A model generated the notes under the pieces. It ran no database searches, was not told the DNA's origin, and saw only the letters and a program-made list of their open reading frames with translations. Shown in pieces: positions 1 to 6,385 of a stretch of DNA of 64,000 nucleotides. The stretch is from a virus: the IMG/VR virus record IMGVR_UViG_3300009108_000002, positions 62,001 to 126,000 of that record; one strand, 5' to 3'. Both the position numbers and the translations under genes were made by a program. Within the stretch, counting starts at the first letter, position 1. Each line of letters opens with the position of its first letter.

Positions 1-217
1 TTTTGTTTCGTATTTTATAAGACGTTGAAAGTATCTAATCGGTTACATCTTGTTTTTTCTCCTTTATTTTTGTTCCTCACTTTATATAACGCAGATGGTA
101 GGTACTTAGTTACACTATTTTGATTTCCATTTTTGCGTTGTACTTACATAGACGAATATGCATTTAGTTCGGTTACATTCCTCTTGCACCTGGTCAGCAG
201 CTACTATGTTATATAGA
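1..217. other. Left-edge region without a gene
   Basis: No credible reading frame with a ribosome site was found on either strand. A 10-bp direct repeat TCGGTTACAT occurs at 39-48 and 169-178. No TTGACA/TATAAT pair is visible to the left of the first 12-mer box, unlike every other cassette, so this may be the outer edge of the early region. Confidence 0.5.
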
Positions 218-229
218 TAAGGAAAAGAT
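218..229 (-). promoter_or_regulatory. Phased 12-mer box, copy 1
   Basis: TAAGGAAAAGAT on the + strand (ATCTTTTCCTTA in the direction of transcription). It is the first of 18 near-identical copies, each lying between the terminator of one leftward cassette and the promoter of the next. Invariant apart from position 11 (A or C). This copy has no obvious promoter beside it. Confidence 0.8.
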
Positions 230-244
230 GATTGCAGCCGGAAT

Positions 245-272
245 AAAAAAATCCTGGGTTTTATCCCAGGAT
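245..272 (-). terminator. Intrinsic terminator
   Basis: Stem ATCCTGGG/CCCAGGAT followed in the leftward direction by a T-run. Ends the transcript of the 181-aa gene. Confidence 0.85.
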
Positions 273-301
273 TCATCTTTTCGGTATAGAAGAATTAGGA
301 A

Positions 302-847
302 TTACATTCCTAATTGCTCCCGACAGATAGGCCCGATACCTATGCGACGGGATTCCTCATCCGTGAGGTCACGACCACATTTGCCACATTTGCCAAGTTC
401 CTGACCAAACCGTGCGAGAGCATCAGAATCATCAGCTATGGCTGAGAGGATGAGGTTGCGAGCATTGCCTTTTATGGCACGGACACCGCCTCCACCGAAT
501 TGTTCAGTGACGAAAGTGAATCCTGACCAGCGACCCTCAGTAGGAGTGTTCACACGGAAGAACCGAAGCTTACCTTCCATCCATACGGCATAACGACCAT
601 CAACGACGTTGACTTGCTCACCTGCGTCACGCTCACGCAGTACCTGCGCTCGTATGCAATTGAGGATGCCACGAACCTGTCCTACGGACAAGTTGTCAGG
701 ATTACGCCGTTTAAGGTCAACGAGGTAGGTGAAATTACCCTCGTAGGTAGCCAGATAGGCGAGGCTAGCTTCACGCAGGTCAGGCGTGACTTGTGAGTCC
801 GTGAATTTTGCTTCGGAATTGAGTGCGCCTGCGACTAGGGTGTTCAT
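302..847 (-). CDS. DUF6011-like zinc-binding protein
   Basis: 181 aa. The C-terminus carries CGKCGRDL, then RRIGIGPICREQLG, the pattern of the DUF6011 zinc-binding family common in phages, where two CxxC-like pairs probably hold one zinc. The N-terminal 150 residues (an RNP-rich stretch, then FVTEQFGGGGVRAIKG) have no function I can name. The start is set by CAGGAG eight bases upstream and by its own promoter 878-906. Single-gene cassette ended by the terminator at 245-272. Early host-interaction role is inferred only from position. Confidence 0.75.
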   Translation of the reverse strand: MNTLVAGALNSEAKFTDSQVTPDLREASLAYLATYEGNFTYLVDLKRRNPDNLSVGQVRGILNCIRAQVLRERDAGEQVNVVDGRYAVWMEGKLRFFRVNTPTEGRWSGFTFVTEQFGGGGVRAIKGNARNLILSAIADDSDALARFGQELGKCGKCGRDLTDEESRRIGIGPICREQLGM

Positions 848-877
848 AGTGGTGTCTCCTGTTTTCTTGATAATTCG

Positions 878-906
878 ATTATACCATACTACTAGATTGA
901 AGTCAA
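878..906 (-). promoter_or_regulatory. Sigma70-type promoter
   Basis: TTGACT, 17-bp spacer, TATAAT, reading leftward into the 181-aa gene. Confidence 0.85.
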
Positions 907-1012
907 TACATTCTTATTTCTTATTATATATAACGAAGTTCTGTTCGACTTGGTTACCAATCACATATTCTAACTTCACCTCCTCCTCCATCTCCTGGCG
1001 GTCCTGCGGATC

Positions 1013-1024
1013 TAAGGAAAAGAT
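1013..1024 (-). promoter_or_regulatory. Phased 12-mer box, copy 2
   Basis: TAAGGAAAAGAT on +. Lies 106 bp upstream of the -35 at 901-906, the longest distance in the set; C-rich pyrimidine tracts lie between. Confidence 0.8.
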
Positions 1025-1036
1025 AATATGGTCCAC

Positions 1037-1066
1037 AAAAAAAATAGGAGCTATTTCTAGCTCCTA
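1037..1066 (-). terminator. Intrinsic terminator
   Basis: Stem TAGGAGCTA/TAGCTCCTA with an 8-T tail in the leftward direction. Confidence 0.85.
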
Positions 1067-1096
1067 TATATCTTTTCGTTTCCTTTATATGGAGGA

Positions 1097-1447
1097 TTAG
1101 TCAGAGACTCCGTGTAAGCCTTTGTATGGAGCATTTTCCAAGACTGTAACGTAGTTGCTATCCAACTGAGACACCCACTCGATATACTCGGTTACTTCTT
1201 GTGTAGATACCCAACCTTTAACATCGTCCGTATCTGACAGAGGATAGTAACGGTCAGCATCCTTATGCCATACTGCAATCTCAGCAGTATTAGATGCATA
1301 CTCGTGGAAGTTTCCGTCGAAAGGATTGTCGTCTGCGTATTGCTCGTCAGTACGAGTGGAGCAGTAATTGTGTGGCCCCCACTGTACTGAAATTAACCAG
1401 CCATTGGTGAAGTCCATGTGAAAGCCGTAAGGAGTATTTTTAAACAT
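1097..1447 (-). CDS. Hypothetical early protein
   Basis: 116 aa from the ATG at 1447. A longer frame exists upstream but runs through the promoter at 1476-1504, so the start beside GAAGGA is used (MFKNTPYGFHMDF). Acidic, rich in Trp, Tyr and Asp, with no membrane segment and no family I recognise. Sole gene of its cassette. Confidence 0.75.
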   Translation of the reverse strand: MFKNTPYGFHMDFTNGWLISVQWGPHNYCSTRTDEQYADDNPFDGNFHEYASNTAEIAVWHKDADRYYPLSDTDDVKGWVSTQEVTEYIEWVSQLDSNYVTVLENAPYKGLHGVSD

Positions 1448-1475
1448 GTTGGTTCCTTCTTTATTTGATACTTGT

Positions 1476-1504
1476 AGTATAGCATAGATATACTCTGATG
1501 TCAA
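1476..1504 (-). promoter_or_regulatory. Sigma70-type promoter
   Basis: TTGACA, 17 bp, TATACT; followed by the recurrent leader TATCAAATAAA and a GAAGGA ribosome site. Confidence 0.85.
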
Positions 1505-1526
1505 GTCTATGAACCTGGAGATGCTT

Positions 1527-1538
1527 TAAGGAAAAGAT
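1527..1538 (-). promoter_or_regulatory. Phased 12-mer box, copy 3
   Basis: TAAGGAAAAGAT on +, 22 bp from the -35 of the next promoter. Confidence 0.8.
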
Positions 1539-1550
1539 CTATACAGTGGT

Positions 1551-1591
1551 AAAAAGAAAGAGCCAGATGTTGGAGGCCATCTGACTCTTTC
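1551..1591 (-). terminator. Intrinsic terminator
   Basis: 14-bp stem with one mismatch (GAAAGAGcCAGATG against CATCTGaCTCTTTC), then CTTTTTAC leftward. Confidence 0.8.
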
Positions 1592-1666
1592 TAAGGAAGT
1601 GGACTATGTTACCAGACTTGAGTTTTATTCTTATCTCTAATCTCTTTATCTATCTCTAAGCTTTGT

Positions 1667-1969
1667 TTAAGTAAGTCGGCTAGGATTGTCAAATTCTGAT
1701 TTATCTTCTGTAGTTCTGTTGCTATATCTGGCATTGTTTTCTGATAAAACCTTTGTCCCATTTGTGTTTGGAAGAATTCTGATGCCATTACCTAAGTATT
1801 CCACCTTATCTCTAGTATCGTGACCTATGTGCCACAGTTCATGTTTGTGGCACCAGTATGGACGTATTGGACTAAATAGTAAGGATACGTCGTCTCTGTA
1901 TTGTTCCGCAAAGCGTTGTGCGTCGTTCCAGATTCTGAAACGGTATTTATTCTTACATTTTTTTGCCAT
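1667..1969 (-). CDS. Hypothetical basic early protein
   Basis: 100 aa, starting MAKKCKNKYRFRIWN. Its ATG overlaps the TGA of the upstream gene (TGATG), with AGGTGA just upstream, so the two are translationally coupled. A CHKHELWHIGH stretch at about residues 39-50 could bind metal. No family recognised. Confidence 0.7.
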   Translation of the reverse strand: MAKKCKNKYRFRIWNDAQRFAEQYRDDVSLLFSPIRPYWCHKHELWHIGHDTRDKVEYLGNGIRILPNTNGTKVLSENNARYSNRTTEDKSEFDNPSRLT

Positions 1970-2256
1970 CAGTTCACCTGATAATGTAATTTTGGATACC
2001 GTCCACCTCCTGATTGTTGTTGCATTTCCCAATATTCTGGTAACTCCACTAGTATACCAGTTTTTATTTGTTGAGATAAACAAGTTCCGCATTGGCGCAT
2101 ATGATGTTGTATACGTCGGATTCTACGGTGGAATTTACCTTCCAGTTGATTAAGTGCCATCTGTATTTCGCCAACTTCACATAGTTCGGAATAAGCTTCG
2201 TCTTTTAAATGGTCGATAAGTTCTTCTGGTATAAATGGATTAAATCCGTGCTCCAT
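1969..2256 (-). CDS. Hypothetical early protein
   Basis: 95 aa, first gene of a two-gene cassette. The N-terminal half is acidic and helical (FIPEELIDHLKDEAY), the middle basic (KFHRRIRRIQHHMRQCGTC). No recognised domain. The stop overlaps the next start. Confidence 0.7.
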   Translation of the reverse strand: MEHGFNPFIPEELIDHLKDEAYSELCEVGEIQMALNQLEGKFHRRIRRIQHHMRQCGTCLSQQIKTGILVELPEYWEMQQQSGGGRYPKLHYQVN

Positions 2257-2287
2257 GTTTTTTCTCCTATTTATTTATTACTCTATT

Positions 2288-2316
2288 AGTATACCATATT
2301 TAAACGTGGATGTCAA
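2288..2316 (-). promoter_or_regulatory. Sigma70-type promoter
   Basis: TTGACA, 17 bp, TATACT. Confidence 0.85.
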
Positions 2317-2338
2317 GGTTTATCTCCCTGGCAGCAGG

Positions 2339-2350
2339 TAAGGAAAAGAT
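2339..2350 (-). promoter_or_regulatory. Phased 12-mer box, copy 4
   Basis: TAAGGAAAAGAT on +, 22 bp from the -35. Confidence 0.8.
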
Positions 2351-2362
2351 CATATACAGTGC

Positions 2363-2423
2363 AAAAAAAACACCCGCCGGAGCGGGTGCTTGTTTTTATA
2401 TTAAAACTCGCTTTTAGCGAGTT
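2363..2423 (-). terminator. Double hairpin terminator
   Basis: CACCCGC/GCGGGTG with an 8-T tail leftward (2363-2388), plus AACTCGC/GCGAGTT at 2405-2423 that overlaps the last codons of the upstream gene. Confidence 0.8.
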
Positions 2424-2668
2424 CCGAAATATAAGTCGTCTAACTCTGGTTCATTATCGAACTCAGCGTTAAGACCGAAATAATCTTCCCGAATAGGGTT
2501 GATTATTACTTCGACTTCGCCATCAGCGAATATTTTAGCGGTATATCCGCACTCATCGCAGTAAAAGTCGAAGTAGTCCAAAACATCGCCGTAGTATTGT
2601 GCCTCAGAAGTAACGAATTCTGCTAGGCAGTCGTTGGGGCAGGTGTTTAGTAAAGTTGCTAAAGTCAT
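2414..2668 (-). CDS. Small zinc-ribbon-like protein
   Basis: 84 aa, acidic. Cysteines C10xxxC14 and CDEC (about residues 45-48) could form one zinc site; YYGDVLDYFDFYC precedes the second pair. Leader is AATATCAAATAAAACGGAG as in the promoter-proximal genes, but no -35/-10 is visible, so it is probably read with the upstream 149-aa gene. Confidence 0.7.
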   Translation of the reverse strand: MTLATLLNTCPNDCLAEFVTSEAQYYGDVLDYFDFYCDECGYTAKIFADGEVEVIINPIREDYFGLNAEFDNEPELDDLYFGTR

Positions 2669-2723
2669 TATAAGTATTCTCCGTTTTATTTGATATTAGG
2701 TTGCCTATTCAGTTGTATAGCTA

Positions 2724-3173
2724 TTACTCCGCTTTTATCCAGTCTGGTTGCCAGTCGTCGTCCCATTCTAGTAATTCTGCGACTGGTTCAATTTTAGCTA
2801 ATTCCGCAATAGTTGGTTCCTCAACTTCAGATAATGGTACTTGGTCAAATTGTATTTCTACATCTACCATATCCCGTTCCACTTGTTCACGTGCATCCAA
2901 TTGTTCCATGATATGGCGTATGGCAGGTTTAGCGTCTACTTTTCCGTTTTTGGTTGGCATATTCCCAATTGCGACTCGGAGTGCCTCAACGTTAACGTCA
3001 GTGGCTTCATCTATCCAGTAACGTGTCCCTTCATCCTCAAGTGCATCTACGCCCAAGTCGTTGATTGATTCTAGAATCACCCGTGCTATCAGTGAAGTGA
3101 ATCCGAATTGTTGGTCAAGTCCTATTTGTATTTCGTTGTGGTTATTGTTTTTGGTATGTAGTTGGTTGTTCAT
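2724..3173 (-). CDS. Hypothetical acidic early protein
   Basis: 149 aa from the ATG at 3173 (MNNQLHTKNNNHNEIQ); a GTG at 3188 is also possible. Contains VEPVAELLEW-type acidic and helical segments and ends in Trp-rich EWDDDWQPDWIKAE. No family recognised. Driven by the promoter at 3207-3235 and perhaps a second one upstream. Confidence 0.7.
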   Translation of the reverse strand: MNNQLHTKNNNHNEIQIGLDQQFGFTSLIARVILESINDLGVDALEDEGTRYWIDEATDVNVEALRVAIGNMPTKNGKVDAKPAIRHIMEQLDAREQVERDMVDVEIQFDQVPLSEVEEPTIAELAKIEPVAELLEWDDDWQPDWIKAE

Positions 3174-3206
3174 ATTTTTTAATCTCACTTTTTATTTCTT
3201 AATAAT

Positions 3207-3235
3207 ATTATAACACATCTATGGCAGTAAGTCAA
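3207..3235 (-). promoter_or_regulatory. Sigma70-type promoter (proximal)
   Basis: TTGACT, 17 bp, TATAAT. Leader contains GTGAGATTAAAAAA, which also occurs after the distal promoter. Confidence 0.8.
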
Positions 3236-3305
3236 CCCCTAAACCGTACCAATTTTTTAGATGTTTTTTTTAATCTCACTATTTTTATTTATTCGTTCTA
3301 CTTAT

Positions 3306-3334
3306 ATTATACCATACTTTTCGCTATTTGTCAA
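3306..3334 (-). promoter_or_regulatory. Sigma70-type promoter (distal, possibly vestigial)
   Basis: TTGACA, 17 bp, TATAAT, followed by a second copy of the GTGAGATTAAAAAA leader but no gene before the proximal promoter. Looks like the remains of a deleted cassette. Confidence 0.7.
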
Positions 3335-3406
3335 GTCCAAAACCTACCAAAATCTACCTAATTTCAATGGATTTTAAAATAGGTCTGACAGAGGTCCGAT
3401 GATCCG

Positions 3407-3418
3407 TAAGGAAAAGAT
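3407..3418 (-). promoter_or_regulatory. Phased 12-mer box, copy 5
   Basis: TAAGGAAAAGAT on +, 72 bp from the -35 of the distal promoter; off the 11-bp series. Confidence 0.8.
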
Positions 3419-3432
3419 AATATGCGGGGTGG

Positions 3433-3467
3433 AAAAAAAATTCCCTAACTCAATGCGAGTTAGAGAA
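3433..3467 (-). terminator. Intrinsic terminator
   Basis: Stem TTCcCTAACT/AGTTAGaGAA with an 8-T tail leftward. Confidence 0.8.
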
Positions 3468-3493
3468 TCTTCTTGCGGAGAGCCGGACTAGGC

Positions 3494-3802
3494 TTAGTCC
3501 TTTTTACGGTCAATCCGCAGTTGCTGGTATTCCGTGGTCTTGAGGATTTCCGCTAAGTACTTCTTAGGAATGACAACCTTAGCAACCTTAGTGTCCACAG
3601 TCTCACGAGAGACTTCTATCAGCTTGACGATATGCTCGCCTACTTCGGCCTCGGTGAGTCCTTCAGTTGCCATGTACGCCTTGAGAGCGTCCTTTGTCTC
3701 ATTGAGACGTTTTTCCGCTTCCTTGGCGATTGCCTGACGTTGCAGATACTCTGCTACGTTGATTGCGAATTCCTCGATTTTTGTGCCATCTAGTGTAGTC
3801 AT
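3494..3802 (-). CDS. Hypothetical helical early protein
   Basis: 102 aa, strongly charged and helical (AIAKEAEKRLNETKDALKAY), suggesting a coiled coil in residues 15-45, then a beta-prone segment EVGEHIVKLIEV. Ribosome site CAGGAG. No family recognised. Sole gene in its cassette. Confidence 0.75.
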   Translation of the reverse strand: MTTLDGTKIEEFAINVAEYLQRQAIAKEAEKRLNETKDALKAYMATEGLTEAEVGEHIVKLIEVSRETVDTKVAKVVIPKKYLAEILKTTEYQQLRIDRKKD

Positions 3803-3834
3803 ATTGGTTTCTCCTGTTTTTATGTTGTACCAAT

Positions 3835-3863
3835 AGTATAGCAGGTATCGTATACGAAGTCAA
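3835..3863 (-). promoter_or_regulatory. Sigma70-type promoter
   Basis: TTGACT, 17 bp, TATACT. Confidence 0.85.
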
Positions 3864-3906
3864 TACTATTTTAGTACCAATTTGTAATCAATTTTTTGGG
3901 GATCAG

Positions 3907-3918
3907 TAAGGAAAAGCT
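3907..3918 (-). promoter_or_regulatory. Phased 12-mer box, copy 6
   Basis: TAAGGAAAAGCT on +, 43 bp from the -35. The flank GATTGAGTAAAAA resembles that of copy 12. Confidence 0.8.
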
Positions 3919-3940
3919 GAGATTGAGTAAAAAGGAGGAC

Positions 3941-3969
3941 AAAAAAATACCTTGTCGATGAACAAGGTA
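3941..3969 (-). terminator. Intrinsic terminator
   Basis: Stem TACCTTGT/ACAAGGTA with a 7-T tail leftward. Confidence 0.85.
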
Positions 3970-3998
3970 TTGAAGAGGTGTGGCTACGAGTAGGGGTT

Positions 3999-4184
3999 CT
4001 ATTTAACTAGAAAGGACGGACGAAGTGCGAGGAGAGTCTTAATGATGTCCTCTTTGGCTTCGTGAACATGTGCGTGGGTGAGTGCGCCTTCGGCCTCCAA
4101 ATCGTAGTAGTACTGGTGGATGTATGCGTCTATGGCTAGTTCTGCCAGTGCCTCGTAGTCGTAGTTGCCGTTTAGGTAAACCAT
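3999..4184 (-). CDS. Small helical early protein, paralogue of 6940-7134
   Basis: 61 aa. Shares the spaced pattern ELAxxAYIxxYYxDLxxExAL followed by EAKxDIIKxLL with the 64-aa gene at 6940-7134, and the two also share leader (CAGGAGAAACAACATG) and 12-mer flanks, so whole cassettes were duplicated. All helical; function unknown. Confidence 0.75.
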   Translation of the reverse strand: MVYLNGNYDYEALAELAIDAYIHQYYYDLEAEGALTHAHVHEAKEDIIKTLLALRPSFLVK

Positions 4185-4219
4185 GTTGTTTCTCCTGTCT
4201 CTCTTGATTTGATAGGTCT

Positions 4220-4249
4220 ATCTTATCATATCTAGTAAAAAACTGTCAA
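4220..4249 (-). promoter_or_regulatory. Sigma70-type promoter
   Basis: TTGACA, 18 bp, TAAGAT; weaker -10 than the others. Confidence 0.65.
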
Positions 4250-4305
4250 GTTCGTCTAGGCACGAATCTGTACGAGTTTTTTAGATACTTTGTTCTAAAG
4301 AAGCC

Positions 4306-4317
4306 TAAGGAAAAGAT
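4306..4317 (-). promoter_or_regulatory. Phased 12-mer box, copy 7
   Basis: TAAGGAAAAGAT on +, 56 bp from the -35. Confidence 0.8.
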
Positions 4318-4329
4318 AATACTCCAGGT

Positions 4330-4358
4330 AAAAAAAAATCCCCCGCTCTCACGGGGGA
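4330..4358 (-). terminator. Intrinsic terminator
   Basis: Stem TCCCCCG/CGGGGGA with a 9-T tail leftward. Confidence 0.85.
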
Positions 4359-4365
4359 CGCTGGC

Positions 4366-4491
4366 TTAGCGATTGTTGAAATCGCAATGTGGACAGTGGA
4401 CGGGGTGTCCGGGGTGGTCGAGGAAGGACAGGAATCGGAAGCCCTTCTGACAGTTCTTGCAACGCATCCACAGGTCGTTGAATCGTACCAT
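4366..4491 (-). CDS. 41-aa zinc-ribbon protein
   Basis: Reads MVRFNDLWMRCKNCQKGF and ends HCPHCDFNNR: two CxxC knuckles 23 residues apart, a minimal zinc ribbon. GGAGG five bases before the ATG is the best ribosome site in the region. Second gene of the cassette, 18 bp after the stop of the 68-aa zinc protein. Nucleic-acid or protein binding is inferred from the fold only. Confidence 0.75.
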   Translation of the reverse strand: MVRFNDLWMRCKNCQKGFRFLSFLDHPGHPVHCPHCDFNNR

Positions 4492-4509
4492 GTTAACCTC
4501 CTTCGGTGG

Positions 4510-4716
4510 TTACCCACCGTATCCCATGAGTATCAACTCTGGTGCGCCGTATACGGCGTACTCACCGCACTCTTCACACTCGTACTTGCGAGCGTCCGGC
4601 TCTACGGCGTAGTTCTCTGCACCGCATCCTAGGCAGAAGCCTATGGACTCCATTCCGAACATGGATTCCTCAGCTGCATCTAGAAGTTCCTGTGGGTCGA
4701 TAAGGTTGCTAATCAT
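4510..4716 (-). CDS. Small CxxC zinc-ribbon early protein
   Basis: 68 aa with FCLGCG at about residues 27-32 and YECEECGEYAVYGA at about 45-58: a compact zinc ribbon of a type often found as a stand-alone phage and host-associated protein, with a VYGAxELIL-like ending. Helical N-terminus IDPQELLDAAEESMF. Acidic. Role unknown. Confidence 0.8.
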   Translation of the reverse strand: MISNLIDPQELLDAAEESMFGMESIGFCLGCGAENYAVEPDARKYECEECGEYAVYGAPELILMGYGG

Positions 4717-4746
4717 TTTGTATCTCCTGATTTATTTGATAGATGT

Positions 4747-4775
4747 ATTATAGCATGCCTAAGGTCTATTGTCAA
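4747..4775 (-). promoter_or_regulatory. Sigma70-type promoter
   Basis: TTGACA, 17 bp, TATAAT: full consensus. Confidence 0.9.
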
Positions 4776-4809
4776 GATTGAGTTTTATACCTGGAACAGA
4801 GATGGATCT

Positions 4810-4821
4810 TAAGGAAAAGAT
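4810..4821 (-). promoter_or_regulatory. Phased 12-mer box, copy 8
   Basis: TAAGGAAAAGAT on +, 34 bp from the -35; followed on + by a purine-rich GGAGGAGGTGGAGGAGG tract. Confidence 0.8.
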
Positions 4822-4870
4822 AGTGGAGGAGGTGGAGGAGGCGGTGAAGTACGAATGTGGGAGTGGTAAC

Positions 4871-4897
4871 AAAAATACTCTAACTTTCGTTAGAGTA
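4871..4897 (-). terminator. Intrinsic terminator
   Basis: Stem TACTCTAAC/GTTAGAGTA, short T tail leftward. Confidence 0.8.
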
Positions 4898-4924
4898 CTT
4901 GGAAAAATTAGTTGAGAGATTAGA

Positions 4925-5167
4925 TTAAGATTCGTTGATAGCTTCGTCTAATGCCTCGATGTCTAAGTTCTGTGACCACAGGCTTATACCGTCTGTCGTC
5001 TTGATATATCCAAAGGTGTGATGCAGAGAGTCTCTAAGGGACTTGTAAGGCGTAGCGTAGCCTTTATGGCCTTTAGCGACGCAGTACAGAGGGTATTCGT
5101 TGAATAACCACAATGCCACATTCCAAGTCTCGTAATTCTTCCAGCCGTTGTAAGTTACGTCCGTCAT
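4925..5167 (-). CDS. Small NYETWNVALWL-family protein
   Basis: 80 aa from the ATG at 5167, preceded by AAGGAG; a longer frame upstream overlaps the neighbour and is not used. The NGWKNYETWNVALWLFNE opening is the signature of a family of small phage proteins of unknown function that I recognise by motif only. Second gene of its cassette. Confidence 0.75.
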   Translation of the reverse strand: MTDVTYNGWKNYETWNVALWLFNEYPLYCVAKGHKGYATPYKSLRDSLHHTFGYIKTTDGISLWSQNLDIEALDEAINES

Positions 5168-5181
5168 TTTTATGTTGCTCC

Positions 5182-5349
5182 TTAATCCTTGTTGTATACG
5201 CTCAGTTCCCAGGCTTTCTCCCAGGCCCACTCCCAGGTAGGTACATCTGACAGAACTTCTATCCCACCTAGCCATTCACGGATTACTCGTATTCCTGGGC
5301 CTAAAAGGTTCTTTTTAACAGTGATTCGGACTCCGTCTTGCGTCTGCAT
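5182..5349 (-). CDS. 55-aa hypothetical early protein
   Basis: Reads MQTQDGVRITVKKNLL and ends with a Trp-rich helix WEWAWEKAWELS. Starts after the standard leader TATCAAATAAATCAGGGG and is first in the cassette; its stop lies 14 bp before the next start, with that gene's ribosome site overlapping its end. No family recognised. Confidence 0.7.
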   Translation of the reverse strand: MQTQDGVRITVKKNLLGPGIRVIREWLGGIEVLSDVPTWEWAWEKAWELSVYNKD

Positions 5350-5379
5350 TTCGTATCCCCTGATTTATTTGATATATGT

Positions 5380-5408
5380 ATTTTAGCATGTCTAGGGGCT
5401 ATTGTCAA
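5380..5408 (-). promoter_or_regulatory. Sigma70-type promoter
   Basis: TTGACA, 17 bp, TAAAAT. Confidence 0.8.
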
Positions 5409-5441
5409 GGTTGAGTTTTACACTTGTAGCAGAGATGACTG

Positions 5442-5453
5442 TAAGGAAAAGCT
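5442..5453 (-). promoter_or_regulatory. Phased 12-mer box, copy 9
   Basis: TAAGGAAAAGCT on +, 33 bp from the -35; a long purine-rich (GGAGG-rich) tract follows on +. Confidence 0.8.
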
Positions 5454-5510
5454 GAGTGGAGGGAGAGGAGAGGGAGGTGATGCGAGTGGAGGTGGTGGAG
5501 GAGGAGGGAC

Positions 5511-5543
5511 AAAAAAATAGGAGTGGATTAATTTCCACTCCTA
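5511..5543 (-). terminator. Intrinsic terminator
   Basis: Stem TAGGAGTGGA/TCCACTCCTA with a 7-T tail leftward. A second palindrome CATCCTAC/GTAGGATG lies at 5554-5571 between it and the gene. Confidence 0.85.
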
Positions 5544-5595
5544 TGGAGCCACCCATCCTACGAGTAGGATGAGAAATATTGATATTGTAATCAGT

Positions 5596-5802
5596 TCACC
5601 TTTCACCATATTTTTCCCCCTTGGTGTCGAATGGTTCTCCAGTGTCTTCTACTAAGAATATGGCGTTGTCCTGACAGCGACTACAGAACCCTGATGGGCC
5701 TCCGTAAGGGACTGATGACATATCCAGTTCAAATGCCGGATATGCGAAACAGCACTCGGATACATATCCTTCTTCGTCTTTAATAAAAGTTATTGGAAAC
5801 AT
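5596..5802 (-). CDS. Hypothetical early protein with four cysteines
   Basis: 68 aa. CCFAYPAFELD at about residues 17-27 and FCSRCQDNAIFL at 39-50 give a possible zinc knuckle. Ribosome site CAGGAG. Sole gene in its cassette; no family recognised. Confidence 0.7.
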   Translation of the reverse strand: MFPITFIKDEEGYVSECCFAYPAFELDMSSVPYGGPSGFCSRCQDNAIFLVEDTGEPFDTKGEKYGER

Positions 5803-5834
5803 TCTAGTTCTCCTGCTTTTTATTTGATACTTAC

Positions 5835-5863
5835 AGTATAGCAGATATCTATGTTGATGTCAA
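5835..5863 (-). promoter_or_regulatory. Sigma70-type promoter
   Basis: TTGACA, 17 bp, TATACT. Confidence 0.85.
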
Positions 5864-5885
5864 GGTTGTACGAGATCCCCTACAT

Positions 5886-5897
5886 TAAGGAAAAGCT
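5886..5897 (-). promoter_or_regulatory. Phased 12-mer box, copy 10
   Basis: TAAGGAAAAGCT on +, 22 bp from the -35. Confidence 0.8.
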
Positions 5898-5909
5898 ACT
5901 GCTGCAGGC

Positions 5910-5938
5910 AAAAAAAAACGGGAGACAAAATCTCCCGT
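5910..5938 (-). terminator. Intrinsic terminator
   Basis: Stem ACGGGAGA/TCTCCCGT with a T tail leftward. A second A8 tract on + lies at 5951-5958. Confidence 0.85.
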
Positions 5939-5958
5939 CGTGAGTGGGATAAAAAAAA

Positions 5959-6108
5959 TCACCGTCGTGGACGATGATTCTTCTTGGCTTTCTCGATGTG
6001 CTTTAGCACCTCGGCCTCGCTAGCCTCACGAGTGTGAGATGCTCCGGCTCCGAAATGACCGTAACGGTCTTTGAAGCGTTTATTCGCTCGCTTGTCTGCT
6101 TTAGTCAT
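5959..6108 (-). CDS. 49-aa very basic protein
   Basis: Reads MTKADKRANKRFKDRYGHFG and ends IEKAKKNHRPRR. Almost every third residue is Lys or Arg, suggesting nucleic-acid binding. GGAGA seven bases upstream. It is the only gene in the early arm with a long (about 115-base) structured leader, which points to post-transcriptional control. Confidence 0.7.
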   Translation of the reverse strand: MTKADKRANKRFKDRYGHFGAGASHTREASEAEVLKHIEKAKKNHRPRR

Positions 6109-6220
6109 TTCTTATCTCCGGCCTTGGGTTGCTGAGAGACTGCCTTCACACCGTGGGACTCGTCACCCGCTAGCTTGAGTGTAGAGTGAAGCCCTCAGGC
6201 ATCTGGGTGTCTCTCAACGT
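6109..6220 (-). ncRNA. Candidate structured 5' leader RNA
   Basis: From the expected transcription start near 6220 to the 49-aa gene, the leftward RNA can form a closing stem GAGAGAC/GTCTCTC (about 6207-6213 with 6139-6145) extended by GTTG/CAAC across a two-base bulge. Inside it are CCC/GGG and CTTCAC/GTGAAG helices and a GGG/CCC hairpin. The ribosome site lies outside the closing stem. It could be a protein-binding or ligand-binding regulator; it matches no riboswitch class I know. Confidence 0.45.
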
Positions 6221-6226
6221 ACTAAT

Positions 6227-6255
6227 AGTATACCACACAGTAGTAGTGATGTCAA
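6227..6255 (-). promoter_or_regulatory. Sigma70-type promoter
   Basis: TTGACA, 17 bp, TATACT. Confidence 0.85.
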
Positions 6256-6302
6256 GTATCCCTGAAGAACTACCTGGAGGAAGTGCGGGACCCCAGGACT
6301 GT

Positions 6303-6314
6303 TAAGGAAAAGCT
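6303..6314 (-). promoter_or_regulatory. Phased 12-mer box, copy 11
   Basis: TAAGGAAAAGCT on +, 47 bp from the -35. Confidence 0.8.
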
Positions 6315-6338
6315 GCCGGGGATCGCTGCAGCGTGTAT

Positions 6339-6364
6339 AAAAAAAATCCCCGTCAAGCGGGGAT
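6339..6364 (-). terminator. Intrinsic terminator
   Basis: Stem ATCCCCG/CGGGGAT with an 8-T tail leftward. Confidence 0.85.
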
Positions 6365-6385
6365 TTTGTGGAGAACAGTGTGATA

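Noticed and set aside
5554-5571. Palindrome CATCCTAC/GTAGGATG as a separate regulatory site
   Set aside because: Sits between a gene stop and its terminator; more likely part of the terminator region. Only two bases separate the arms.
6109-6220. tRNA or hammerhead ribozyme in the long leader
   Set aside because: The 7-bp closing stem resembles an acceptor stem, but no T-arm or anticodon arm follows. GTGACGAGTCCC recalls a hammerhead core, but the required CTGANGA and GAAA elements are not both present.
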